Assembly: GCA_938017515.1 (NCBI GenBank)
Contig: CALIJJ010000076.1
Location: forward strand, 1 to 40,907
Source of the DNA: an uncultured Pseudanabaenaceae cyanobacterium
GTDB lineage: Bacteria > Cyanobacteriota > Cyanobacteriia > PCC-9006 > JAAUQQ01
DNA: 40,907 bases
Reading direction: 5' to 3'
The position numbers and the translations under genes were made by a program. Below are positions 32,972 to 40,907 of the stretch, piece after piece. The notes beneath the pieces were generated by a model. That model made no database searches. It was not told the origin of the DNA and was given only the letters and a program-made list of their open reading frames with translations. Every line of letters starts with the position of its first letter. The first letter of the stretch is position 1.

Positions 32972-33316
32972 CTAGCTTTCCAGAATCGACTCCAGCTCCC
33001 GCTGCAACGAGCGCACATCCGCCATGCGACCAATGAGGATATGGTGCTGTCCCGCATCCCGTAGGCGATCGCCCCAGTGGCGCACGCGATCGCGATTATT
33101 CATCCAATACTGAACCATCGCATCCACGACCTGATCACGATTCCACTGGCGTTGGGCAATCACATCATCGGCAGAACAGAGAAAGAGATCGAGCTTGCAG
33201 CCCGCCACGCCCAAATAGGCCGGATAGCGCTTCGCATCCTTCTCTTCTTGGGACTGCTCGTGATGAAAAAAATCGAGCATGGGGGAGACCCCTACCAAAT
33301 CGAAGACGTAGGTCAT
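32972..33316 (-). CDS. Conserved cyanobacterial protein of unknown function
   Basis: ATG 33316 gives 114 aa starting MTYVFDLVGVSPMLDFF, with GGAGA about 12 bases upstream; the frame continues open to 33526 but that part looks non-coding. The protein is soluble, with an N-terminal strand-helix, a YLGVAGCKLDLFL segment, a WNRDQVVDAMVQYWMNNRDRVRHW helix pair rich in charged and aromatic residues, and a C-terminal LARADVRSL-like helix (here GRMADVRSLQRELE). I recognise the pattern as one widespread in cyanobacteria but know no function. It is convergent with the RibK-like gene and divergent from the permease gene. Confidence 0.75.
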   Translation of the reverse strand: MTYVFDLVGVSPMLDFFHHEQSQEEKDAKRYPAYLGVAGCKLDLFLCSADDVIAQRQWNRDQVVDAMVQYWMNNRDRVRHWGDRLRDAGQHHILIGRMADVRSLQRELESILES

Positions 33317-33584
33317 CGGTATATATTTCTCCGTTGGGATAGACGGACCACAAGTGGGCTCCAGCACCGTCACCCCCGAGGCTGACGGACCGTTCAACCC
33401 AGTTCTTGTGGTTGCAAAAATAAAAAATTTTCGCGGTGAGTGCTGTTCATCACAAACACCCACAATCGCCCTAGACATGCATTCGGACAGATGCCACGTC
33501 CCTGTCGAAAGCCCACAATAGGCCATACACTAGAACTATTCCTCAAGAACTATTCAGCGCTGCAAAGCGAGTACTAACGCCGCC

Positions 33585-34706
33585 ATGAAGTGGATTGAAA
33601 AACTACCGCGCTGGTTTTCCGCCGGGCTTGTCCTGCCATTGCTCGCGCTCAATGCCTGGGTAGCGCTACTCTTTTTTCAATATTTTGAAGGACTGATCAA
33701 GATTTCCATGGCGGCCGCCCTGCTGTCCTTCGTTTTGAACTATCCCGTTGGCGCATTGCAGCGGTTTCGGCTCCGACGCAGCTATGCAGTCATTGGCGTA
33801 CTGGTGAGCGCGATCGCCATTCTGGCCATTCTCGGCGTCACCGTCATCCCCATTCTGATCGAACAGTTCAACGATCTGGCCACCCGCTTACCGAGCTGGC
33901 TTGATTCCGGTGTGCAGCAGCTCGATATCCTACAAGCCTGGGTGGAGCAACGCAATCTGCCGATTGACCTATCCAAGTTTGGCGATCAAATCGAAGACCG
34001 GATTTCCAGTTTGGTCCAAAACGCCAGCGCCATTATCCTCGGCATCCTTCCCGACGCCATTGGCAGTGTGTTGGACTTTGTCCTGACCGTGGTGTTGACG
34101 ATTTACTTAATGCTCCACGGCAAGAACCTTTGGGACGGTATTTTCCAGTGGCTTCCCGATCGTTTTAATGGCAAAATCCGTCCGCTCCTGGCCGAGAATT
34201 TCCAAAACTACTTCGCTGGACAGCTCAGCCTAGCAGCGGTGATGGGCGTGGCCATGACCATCGCCTTTGTGGTGATTCAGGTCCCCTATGGTCTGCTGTT
34301 TGGCCTGGGCGTTGGCATCTTGGCGGTGTTTCCCTTTGGTACGGCCACGGGCGTGGCGATCGTCAGCGTATTGACCGGCCTCAAGAGTATTTGGCTGGGG
34401 GTGCGCGTCCTCGCAGTCGCCTTGGTGATTGCCCAAGTCGTGGAGAATGCCATTGCCCCGTCGCTCATCGGCGGCTTCACGGGGCTCAATCCAGTGTGGA
34501 TTTTGATTTCGTTGTTGGTCGGTGCCAAGCTAGGCGGTGTGTTGGGGTTGGTCATGGCCGTGCCCATCGCAAGCTGCATTAAAGACGTCTTGGAAATGAT
34601 TCGGGATGATGATGAGCCACCACAATTGGCCCCCGAGCCATCCACAGACTCAGGCGAAGATGAGGATCCAGAACCCACCACACTGACGACATCTGTGGTT
34701 TCCTGA
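33585..34706 (+). CDS. AI-2E family (PerM/TqsA-type) membrane transporter
   Basis: The 373-aa protein has about eight hydrophobic helices. The first two (about 12-55) precede the short cytoplasmic stretch LNYPVGALQRFRLRR; a third is near 65-95, followed by an amphipathic soluble region (95-155) typical of this family. The cluster of C-terminal helices holds the family signatures VPYGLLFGLGVGILAVFPFGT, ENAIAPSLIGGFTGLNPVW and GAKLGGVLGLVMAVPIA. The acidic, Pro-rich C-terminal 35 residues are cytoplasmic. Members export AI-2 or act as Na+/H+ or other antiporters; substrate here is unknown. It is followed after 14 bases by a second membrane-protein gene, probably the same operon. Confidence 0.88.
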   Translation: MKWIEKLPRWFSAGLVLPLLALNAWVALLFFQYFEGLIKISMAAALLSFVLNYPVGALQRFRLRRSYAVIGVLVSAIAILAILGVTVIPILIEQFNDLATRLPSWLDSGVQQLDILQAWVEQRNLPIDLSKFGDQIEDRISSLVQNASAIILGILPDAIGSVLDFVLTVVLTIYLMLHGKNLWDGIFQWLPDRFNGKIRPLLAENFQNYFAGQLSLAAVMGVAMTIAFVVIQVPYGLLFGLGVGILAVFPFGTATGVAIVSVLTGLKSIWLGVRVLAVALVIAQVVENAIAPSLIGGFTGLNPVWILISLLVGAKLGGVLGLVMAVPIASCIKDVLEMIRDDDEPPQLAPEPSTDSGEDEDPEPTTLTTSVVS

Positions 34707-34720
34707 TTAACAAGGATTCA

Positions 34721-35743
34721 TTGAATTCTTCCTTGGGTGCGGGATGCGCACCCCTATCCCCTGTCTCTGTTGTGCGATCGCAAATCTCGGTTTCCTCAGA
34801 CCGCGCCAAGGAAATCTTTGTCAAACTATTCCCTGCAGCACTGGGACTGCTTCTCTTTGGGCTAGCCATTCGTACCCTGGGTGCAGAATTCAGTCGCCAT
34901 CCCCCTCAGAAGATTTGGCAAACGGTCCAAGCGATTCCCCCAAGAACAGTCGCGATCGCCCTCATCCTCACCGCAATCAATTACGTCATCCTGACCGGCT
35001 ACGACACCCTTGCGCTGCGCTATGCCCGCAGCCCATTGAACTATCGACGCAGTGCTCTGGTGGCAGCGATCGCCTACGCCATTAGCAACAACATTGGTTT
35101 TACGTTTCTCAGCGGCGGCGCCATTCGCTATCGCTTTTATCGGCGCTGGGGAGTCAGTGCTGGGGCGATCGCCCAGGTGATTGTCTTTTGCAATTTCAGC
35201 TTTTGGATTGGCTTGTTCACGGTGGGCGGGCTGCTGTTCACGCTGGAGCCTGTCACCGCAGCAGAACTGTTGCGTTTACCACTGAATATGATTCAGCCGC
35301 TGGGTGCACTCTTTTTGGGAGCCATGGCAGGGATTTTGGGCTGGAGCCTGTGGGGCAAACGCGCCATCACACTCAGGCAGTGGCATTTGCCTCACCTACC
35401 GTTTCCCATTGCCCTGGGTCAGCTCACCGTCACATTTGCCGACTGGAGCAGCGTCGCGGCTTTGTTGTATGTGCTTTTACCCGCCTCTTTTCTTCCTTCC
35501 TTTGTTTCCTTTCTGGGCATCTACCTACTTGCCAAAGTTGCCGGAGTAGTGAGCAATGTGCCGGGGGGCTTGGGAGTCTTTGAGACGGTAATTTTGTTAT
35601 CGCTGGCTCCGCCGGAGGAGTCGGTGGCACAGGTCCTGGGGGTGTTTTTGGCCTATCGCGGTATCTATTATTTGGTACCGTTGGCGATCGCCCTAATCAG
35701 CTGGGCAGGCTACGAACTGAAGATTAGAGTAAACCAATCGTGA
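34721..35743 (+). CDS. YbhN/UPF0104 (MprF N-terminal-like) membrane protein
   Basis: The frame opens at TTG 34721 and yields 340 aa; the real start may lie further in, because the first 25-30 codons look unstructured and lack a clear ribosome binding site. About eight membrane helices are visible. Family features: NYVILTGYDTLALRY, the ISNNIGFTFLSGGAIRYRFY stretch, VPGGLGVFETVILL near the C terminus and the final YYLVPLAIALISW helix. The GGLGVFE motif is diagnostic of the lysylphosphatidylglycerol-synthase transmembrane/flippase-like family. No catalytic transferase domain follows, so a lipid-flipping or related role is more likely than lysyl transfer. It is coupled to the upstream permease gene. 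Confidence 0.85.
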   Translation: MNSSLGAGCAPLSPVSVVRSQISVSSDRAKEIFVKLFPAALGLLLFGLAIRTLGAEFSRHPPQKIWQTVQAIPPRTVAIALILTAINYVILTGYDTLALRYARSPLNYRRSALVAAIAYAISNNIGFTFLSGGAIRYRFYRRWGVSAGAIAQVIVFCNFSFWIGLFTVGGLLFTLEPVTAAELLRLPLNMIQPLGALFLGAMAGILGWSLWGKRAITLRQWHLPHLPFPIALGQLTVTFADWSSVAALLYVLLPASFLPSFVSFLGIYLLAKVAGVVSNVPGGLGVFETVILLSLAPPEESVAQVLGVFLAYRGIYYLVPLAIALISWAGYELKIRVNQS

Positions 35744-35974
35744 GTCAAGGGCGGACCCATCAAAGATGGCGCCATTGACCATTGGCCTGTATCAGACTGG
35801 CATCATCTACACAATCGCCAGAGCAAAACCTCCCACAGATCAACGCAGCTTTGGCGGATTTTGATGGAGATTAGGTCATCATGCCTGAACGATTCTCGGC
35901 CTGGATCGGCACGCAGAAGCCATAGCGAAGCAAAGGACATGGACTGAAATGCTGGATTTCACCTGGGCCTTGAC

Positions 35975-36271
35975 TTAGTTTGAGCGTTCATCCTCTTTAA
36001 TGGCCAAAGATTGAAGAATTTTTTCCCAAATTTCTAATGGAGCTGAAACCGTAAAGTCATCAAAGGAAGGCTTCCCCTCCGTTTTGACGACATTAATTTT
36101 AAACGTATCGGAATAAGTCAGAGGTGGCTTCAGGTCTCCGCCTTCAGCGTAGTATTGAGCCCAAACAATGGCCTCCAATCCAAACTCATGCGGATCGCGG
36201 ATAATGTAATCATGCTCAGCCGCGGTCCCCCCCACATAACGCCCATACTTCGCGAATAGATACTTTGCCAT
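35975..36271 (-). CDS. Small hypothetical protein
   Basis: ATG 36271 opens a 98-aa frame starting MAKYLFAKYGRYVGG. It has aromatic and acidic residues spread evenly, no membrane helix and no metal-binding motif; the C-terminal segment EIWEKILQSLAIKEDERSN is helical. Codon use is plausible and composition is coding-like, although the surrounding region has lower GC than the rest. I do not recognise a family. There is no clear ribosome binding site. The stop is 231 bases from the convergent YbhN-like gene. Confidence 0.55.
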   Translation of the reverse strand: MAKYLFAKYGRYVGGTAAEHDYIIRDPHEFGLEAIVWAQYYAEGGDLKPPLTYSDTFKINVVKTEGKPSFDDFTVSAPLEIWEKILQSLAIKEDERSN

Positions 36272-36827
36272 AGGTATGACTTTAGCATCAGTGATTCTCT
36301 TAGAATGTAATACCGACCCATGGAAGGCATTCTTTTCGAAATAGAGCGGAAAATATATCCATCACGCTCTAGAGAATTGCCCAGCAATTCAACGCCCGCT
36401 CCCTTACATTGAGCATAGCTCAATTTTTTACGAATATGCATTACCATGTAGGGATATATACAGAGTCGCTTAAGGGTAATGTCTATCAAAGCTAAGGATT
36501 AAAGGGTCGCGCCCCTATCTGCTTCTAGAATAAATCACTATCAGTCTATTCATTGTCTTTTGTGGTTGTGGCTATGCTTTTGGTTACTCATTCCCTGGGA
36601 GTGACCCAATCAGCAGGTTGATCCAATCACAATATTTTCTTGGGTCGTGAACGGATGAAAGTAGAATTTTCACCGGTCTAAGCCATTAGATTTTGGGTCA
36701 TCGGAAAGGGGATTAACTAAATATTTAATTCTGACAAGACGCTTGGGAATCTAGGCTATTTTGGTGACAATACTCAAGCATTTAAGTGAAGCAGTAAAGA
36801 TCACACTATCTGGAGCTAATAATTGTT
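36272..36827. promoter_or_regulatory. Low-GC divergent gap between two small genes
   Basis: This 556-base stretch carries no convincing gene. It is A/T-rich and must hold the promoters of the two small divergent genes. A weak hairpin is visible: GGTTACTC (36582-36589) with GAGTGACC (36599-36606), 8 bp including one G-T pair. I see no tRNA or mobile-element ends. Confidence 0.35.
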
Positions 36828-37061
36828 ATGGCTCATGTCAGCAAGCTTGAAAAATTAGACATAGAAAAATTAGACATAGAAAATCTTGACTATAAGTTAG
36901 GGTATGCTGCCGGACTCAGCAATGCTGACCTAACTGGCCCTTGGCAGCAAGGATGGAAATTTAGACCCAAGAAAACAAGCAAACATTGGGGAAAAGGGCA
37001 TTGGCAAGCCCTTGAGGATCGAGATTGGCAACCCCAAGACTTGGTCGCGTTAGAGCAATGA
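36828..37061 (+). CDS. Small hypothetical protein with a KLDIE repeat
   Basis: The 77-aa frame begins MAHVSKLEKLDIEKLDIENLDY; GGAG lies 12 bases before the ATG. A 15-base unit (36849-36863, exact copy 36864-36878, degenerate third 36879-36893) encodes the repeated Lys-Leu-Asp-Ile-Glu. The rest contains LGYAAGLSNADLTGPWQQGW and a basic, Trp-rich segment (KHWGKGHWQALEDRDWQ). It has no membrane helix and no family I recognise. The regular Trp spacing and good composition argue that it is translated. Confidence 0.55.
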   Translation: MAHVSKLEKLDIEKLDIENLDYKLGYAAGLSNADLTGPWQQGWKFRPKKTSKHWGKGHWQALEDRDWQPQDLVALEQ

Positions 37062-37088
37062 TCACGCGGACAGTGTGACAGATGCGGT

Positions 37089-37370
37089 CTATCGGTAGCG
37101 TTGTTCAATCCAGGCTCTGAGTTCAGCTTCGGTGGCTTGGTGGATGCGCCGACTGTCCTGGGGGTCATAGGCATTCCAGCGCATTTCGCCGTTGGGCAAA
37201 GGACAACAACGAACGCGAATTTCAGAGCCATTGACGAGCCAGTGCAACAATCCGGTGGCGAGGGTTTTCAGGGATTGGCGAAGATGCGGCAGTGTTGAGG
37301 GTTGGCTGAATGGCTGGGTGGTGCAGTCAGCGGTGTTGTGGGGGAGGAGCCATTGATTGCTGCTATTCAT
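37089..37370 (-). CDS. Small conserved cyanobacterial hypothetical protein
   Basis: ATG 37370 gives 93 aa; the frame is open to 37490 but the extra part runs into a tandem repeat and reads as junk. The C-terminal half, LVNGSEIRVRC followed by GEMRWNAYDPQDSRR and ATEAELRAWIEQRY, matches a pattern I know from many small cyanobacterial proteins (Trp...Tyr-Asp-Pro, then Glu-x-Glu-x-Arg-x-Trp-x-Glu-x-Arg-Tyr). Their function is unknown. There is no ribosome binding site at either candidate start. It lies between the KLDIE-repeat gene (convergent) and the hybrid kinase. Confidence 0.65.
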   Translation of the reverse strand: MNSSNQWLLPHNTADCTTQPFSQPSTLPHLRQSLKTLATGLLHWLVNGSEIRVRCCPLPNGEMRWNAYDPQDSRRIHQATEAELRAWIEQRYR

Positions 37371-37454
37371 GGGGTGGTCCCAGTGGGTTGATGTCTCTAC
37401 GTTAGGGGAGAGGAAGAGGACATACCACCGATGCCATGGATGGTTTCGATTGAT

Positions 37455-37500
37455 GCGATCGATGGGTTGCGATCGATAGGTTGCGATCAATGGGTTGCGA
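37455..37500. repeat. Three 14-bp tandem repeats built on GCGATCG
   Basis: GCGATCGATGGGTT (37455-37468), GCGATCGATAGGTT (37469-37482), GCGATCAATGGGTT (37483-37496), then GCGA. The HIP1-like core at the start of each unit suggests amplification of a HIP1-containing segment. Confidence 0.88.
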
Positions 37501-37508
37501 AGAGGCGA

Positions 37509-37530
37509 GGGCTGAGCGAAGTCGAAGCCC
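37509..37530. repeat. Dispersed GAGCGAAGTCGAAG-type intergenic repeat
   Basis: GGGCT (37509-37513) and AGCCC (37526-37530) flank GAGCGAAGTCGA. The sequence GAGCGAAGTCGAAGCCC is a familiar short dispersed repeat in bacterial and cyanobacterial intergenic regions. It could form a short hairpin. Confidence 0.5.
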
Positions 37531-37710
37531 GGTCAGCGAGACAGTCGTATCTGCGAACAGAGCCGGGTAAAGCATTTTTCGCTTAGGGATAGGCCAAAGA
37601 CTTCCGCCGATCTAGCGCTAACTCTATCACTGGTCTTCATGACTGGTCTTTGGCCTTCACCTGAAGCTCATGGGACGCCGCCACCAAATTATCCACAATC
37701 CGTCCAGCAG

Positions 37711-37740
37711 GACTCTTCTTAATGAGACTCTTCTTAATGA
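37711..37740. repeat. 15-bp tandem duplication spanning the kinase stop codon
   Basis: GACTCTTCTTAATGA occurs twice without a gap (37711-37725, 37726-37740). The second copy contains the kinase TAA stop (37734-37736, minus strand) and the first repeats it in frame 15 bases downstream. Confidence 0.92.
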
Positions 37741-40700
37741 GAAGGTGTAGCCTGTTTTCCTGAAGCCCGGGTCCGGGAAAAGTCAGAGAAGAAAGACTCA
37801 AGCCGCTCCAAGCTAATTGGCTTCTGCAAAATTTTATCCATCCCAGAATTCCGGAATGCATCAGAACCTTTCGCGATCGAGTGCCCAGTCACCCCTACGA
37901 TCAGAGGCTGATGCAGAGGATCGTAGGTTGCTCGGATTTGGTGAGCCGTTTCAGGACCCGTCAAACCAGGCATCTGGAAGTCAAGCATCAACACGTCATA
38001 ACGATCAGCTTGAAAAGCCTCCAACGCTTCAAGTCCGCTACTCACAATACAAGCCTCATATCCCAAACAGCCCAGCATGTCCTGCATCAACCGTTGATTA
38101 CTGGGTTTATCCTCAGCAACAAGGATCTTCAAAGGAGCCGATGTATTCTCAAATGCCACAGAAGAAGCTTCTTCAGTCTCAACAGCAGATGCTATGGCAA
38201 TAGAAGATGCCAGGGTGATCTGCTCTGCAACCTCATTCGTCCTAGGACTTGTATTCTTTTTATATTGGTAGCGAACCCCCAAATGTTGTGCCAACGTCTC
38301 TAATAGTTCTTGCTCGTGAAACGGTTTACGCACAAAGTCATCACACCCTGCTTCCAAGGCAATCTTATGATCCTCTTCAAAGGCATTCGCCGTGAGAGCC
38401 ACAATGATCGGAGGATCGCCTTGGGCCAAATTTTTAATTTTCCGAGTTGCAGAATAGCCATCCATCACTGGCATGCGCATATCCATCCAAATCAGATCCG
38501 GCGACCAGTCCTGCCATCGCTGAACGGCCTCCTGGCCATTGACCGCTTCTTGGACGTCAAATCCTAGCAAGACGAGCAAGTCCACTAACAGCAAACGGTT
38601 TGCGGCTTTGTCCTCAACCACCAGGATTTTAGGAATGAGTTGACCAGGAGCTAAGCCCACAACTTTTCTAGCCGAAGATACATTTTCGCTTCGGGGTTTG
38701 GCAGCTCGATGAGCCTGAATCGAGAAGTGGAAGCTAGATCCCTGCCCCACTTCACTTTCCACCGAGATTTCTCCTCCCATCATCTCGACAAACTGCCGGC
38801 AGATAGACAGCCCTAGGCCGGTTCCTTCATGGGAATCCAGCCCTGCTTGGGTTTGGGCAAATGCCTCAAAAAGGCTATTCAGTTCTTCCGGGGCAATTCC
38901 AGGTCCTGTATCTTGCACAGAGAAGTCTAGGATAAGGCCCGGGGAGACTGACGCTAATCCTGAAGTCGCAGGAGCGTGGCGCACCCCGGCCTTCAGTATC
39001 ACTGAGCCCTGCCCAGTAAACTTCAGCGCATTCCCCAATAAATTGATTAAAATCTGCCTTAATTTCCCCTCATCAATCAAGACATAATCGGGTAAATTCG
39101 CTGCCAACTCAAACTTAAGCTCAACATTTTTAGAGACTGCTGTATTTTCCAGCATATCCTCTATTGTATTTAAGAAAGCTGTAAATTGAACAACACTTTC
39201 TTCAACGTTGACTTCGCCAGCTTCAATGCGGGACATCTCAAGAACACTATTGATCAAAGACAATAGATGTTCTCCACTTTGCCCAATAATGTTCAGTCTT
39301 TGGCATTGATCCTCTGTGAGAGATACATCCCTTTTTAGGAGCTGAGCCATCCCCAAGATGGCATTGAGAGGCGTTCTTAACTCATGGCTCATCGTTGCTA
39401 GAAAATTGCTTTTTGCCTGACTCGCATAATCCGCAGATTCCCGGGCAGCTTCAGCTTCACTCAGAAACTTAGCCTGCTGAATCGCAACGCCAAGCTGATT
39501 CGCAATTTGTCGCGTTAAATCTTTCTCTTTATCGTTCCAGAATCGAGGTCCAGAACATTGGTGAATACAAACAAGTCCCCATAAATTATCCCCATCAAAC
39601 AGGGGTACAACAAGATTTGCCTTAACTTCAAAATCCCGCAGCATATCTTGATAGCAATCTTCGACCTGAGCCTGACTAATATCATCAATAAAGTAGATGC
39701 CTTCTTCTAACCTTTGATTTTTATATTTGTCGTCAAAAAAGCAAGGCTCCTCAATGGTTTTATTTAAGGCAGCAGGATAACGGTTATCTACATCTTCAGC
39801 GACGACTCTACCGGCCTCAAAATTTCGACTGGCTAGAAACTTAAAAATGGCGACTCGGTCAACATGCAACAATTGACGTAGCTCACTTGTCGTCGTCGCA
39901 AAAATAGTGGTCAAATCAAGCGAGTCACGTATTTTCTTGATGACCGTGTTCAGAATTCTTTGTTGCTCGGCGGCGGCGGCCAATTCAGCCGATTGAAGCT
40001 TCAGCTTCTCGGCAGCCTGACTTTGCTGTAGAGCAACCCCCAAATGAGTTGCCAATTGAGAGATAAAGGCAACTTCTGAGTCTTCCCAGGTTCTGATGCG
40101 CTCATGCTGATAAGCACCGATGAGCCCCCAGAGCTTTTGATCCACAAACAAAGGAGCAATCATATAGGCCTGGACACAGTAGTGCTCTAGGACTTCAATA
40201 TGGCAAGGCGATAAATTGGAGTGATGGACATCGTCAATCACAGAAACTTTTCCATCTCGATATTGAGACCCCTTCGTCTCCTGCATATGGGAGTCGTTCC
40301 AGGTCTTACGAGTGGCTAGGATGAGCTTTTCCCAGCCCACACTGACCGTTCCAAATTCATCAACAAATTCTCCTCCCCAATCCGAATCAAAACGATAGAC
40401 CGCTACGCGATCCACCTGCAATAATTGCTGCATCTCTTTGGTTGCAGTCTTAAATAAATCGCGCATTTCTAGCGGCTTTTGGAGTTTTGCTAGAATATCT
40501 GCCAGCGTTCGCTGCTGGTTGGCAATGACCGTAGAATGATTCAGCTCCGCCGTGCGAATATGCACCTGTCGCTCTAGGTTGCTATTAAGTGCCTGCACTT
40601 GCTGATTCAGCTGATATTGCTTCACAGCAACGGAAAAACGCTCTCCCACCGAATGAATCAGTCGCCGCTCTACAGCTGTCCATTCCTGAGCTTGCCCCTT

Positions 40701-40907
40701 CCTCAATTGCTGCCAAGCATCGAAGGACTGGCGGGGAGCGAGTTGACGCTCATCGGGCGCATGATAGCCGGCCCAGGTGATGTCCTGTTCGATGGCATCT
40801 CGAAAAATTGTCAGGCAGCCAATCAAACTCCCCCCGTAATGCAGCGGGCAGATAAGAAGACCTCGTACATCGGTCCCTTGGAAGTGCGGGGAGACTGAAC
40901 GCAGCAG
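37734..40907 (-). CDS. Hybrid histidine kinase with cyanobacteriochrome-like GAF domains, N terminus outside window
   Basis: The frame is open to the right edge, so at least 1057 aa are visible and the start lies beyond; TTG 40826 is not a real start (residues below count from it). Order: the end of a GAF domain (to about 70, with the KGQAQEW segment seen in phytochrome-related cyanobacterial kinases), a coiled linker, GAF (about 115-270) with Cys208 in SPCHIEVLE, GAF (about 290-455) with Cys391 in EDCYQDML and Cys362 in EEPCF, HisKA with His481 in MSHELRTPLNA, HATPase (LLGNALKFT, DTGPGIA, GTGLGLS), receiver 1 (LIWMDMRMPVMDG) and receiver 2 (LMLDFQMPGLTG). The Cys-His and Cys-Tyr positions are those where cyanobacteriochromes bind bilin, so light sensing is likely. 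The phosphorelay output is unknown, as no DNA-binding domain is present. Confidence 0.92.
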   Translation of the reverse strand: MLRSVSPHFQGTDVRGLLICPLHYGGSLIGCLTIFRDAIEQDITWAGYHAPDERQLAPRQSFDAWQQLRKGQAQEWTAVERRLIHSVGERFSVAVKQYQLNQQVQALNSNLERQVHIRTAELNHSTVIANQQRTLADILAKLQKPLEMRDLFKTATKEMQQLLQVDRVAVYRFDSDWGGEFVDEFGTVSVGWEKLILATRKTWNDSHMQETKGSQYRDGKVSVIDDVHHSNLSPCHIEVLEHYCVQAYMIAPLFVDQKLWGLIGAYQHERIRTWEDSEVAFISQLATHLGVALQQSQAAEKLKLQSAELAAAAEQQRILNTVIKKIRDSLDLTTIFATTTSELRQLLHVDRVAIFKFLASRNFEAGRVVAEDVDNRYPAALNKTIEEPCFFDDKYKNQRLEEGIYFIDDISQAQVEDCYQDMLRDFEVKANLVVPLFDGDNLWGLVCIHQCSGPRFWNDKEKDLTRQIANQLGVAIQQAKFLSEAEAARESADYASQAKSNFLATMSHELRTPLNAILGMAQLLKRDVSLTEDQCQRLNIIGQSGEHLLSLINSVLEMSRIEAGEVNVEESVVQFTAFLNTIEDMLENTAVSKNVELKFELAANLPDYVLIDEGKLRQILINLLGNALKFTGQGSVILKAGVRHAPATSGLASVSPGLILDFSVQDTGPGIAPEELNSLFEAFAQTQAGLDSHEGTGLGLSICRQFVEMMGGEISVESEVGQGSSFHFSIQAHRAAKPRSENVSSARKVVGLAPGQLIPKILVVEDKAANRLLLVDLLVLLGFDVQEAVNGQEAVQRWQDWSPDLIWMDMRMPVMDGYSATRKIKNLAQGDPPIIVALTANAFEEDHKIALEAGCDDFVRKPFHEQELLETLAQHLGVRYQYKKNTSPRTNEVAEQITLASSIAIASAVETEEASSVAFENTSAPLKILVAEDKPSNQRLMQDMLGCLGYEACIVSSGLEALEAFQADRYDVLMLDFQMPGLTGPETAHQIRATYDPLHQPLIVGVTGHSIAKGSDAFRNSGMDKILQKPISLERLESFFSDFSRTRASGKQATPSH

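Noticed and set aside
33317..33526. N-terminal extension of the conserved small protein to 33526
   Set aside because: The added 70 residues do not resemble the family; a GGAGA site and the expected MTYVFDLVG start are at 33316.
35744..35974. Possible RNA gene or small gene between the YbhN-like gene and the 98-aa hypothetical gene
   Set aside because: No tRNA arms, no strong hairpin and no frame with coding character were seen.

Overview
The window looks like a cyanobacterial chromosome segment. The octamer GCGATCGC (HIP1) and its core recur throughout. The gene families are typically cyanobacterial: an hgl-type lipid synthase, PatA-like/CheA pili-chemotaxis genes, bilin-type GAF domains, and several small proteins known mainly from cyanobacteria. 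Base composition is moderate to high GC in genes and lower in the long gaps. Genus and heterocyst status cannot be told from the window.

Left half (1-16496, all minus strand): a secondary-lipid / heterocyst-glycolipid-type synthase locus. In transcription order it encodes a KS-AT-4xACP megasynthase (HglE/PfaA-like), a stand-alone SDR reductase, a KR-DH protein (HglD-like), a KS-CLF-AT protein (HglC/PfaC-PfaB-like), a PfaD-type flavin enoyl reductase, and the first 13 codons of another gene at the left edge that may be an HglB-like ACP/thioester reductase. Together these supply condensation, malonyl loading, keto reduction, dehydration and enoyl reduction for an iterative long-chain product. 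The ketoreductase is split: its structural half ends the first protein and its catalytic half begins the third, with a complete SDR gene between. Two strong hairpins lie between the first two genes, and a 1.43-kb gene-free leader precedes the locus.

Middle (17927-21472, minus): rplI then dnaB, separated by a textbook terminator. DnaB carries a 497-residue intein inserted inside its Walker A motif. The intein has a LAGLIDADG-type endonuclease and an embedded helix-turn-helix.

21611-29213 (minus): a chemosensory operon of the pil/hmp/tax type: PatA-like response regulator, CheY-like regulator, CheW, methyl-accepting protein, and a hybrid CheA with a C-terminal receiver. The methyl-accepting gene appears to be broken by a frameshift between its TPR-like head and its membrane/signalling part.

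29502-35743 (mostly plus): metabolic and membrane genes: a small 2Fe-2S ferredoxin, a valine-pyruvate-type aminotransferase, an alpha/beta hydrolase, a protein resembling CTP-dependent (archaeal-type) riboflavin kinases, a conserved small protein on the minus strand, an AI-2E family permease and a YbhN/UPF0104 membrane protein.

35975-40907: small uncharacterised genes, short tandem repeats, and a large hybrid histidine kinase running off the right edge. Its GAF domains carry cyanobacteriochrome-type cysteines, so it is a candidate light sensor. All calls come from reading the sequence; no database search was run.
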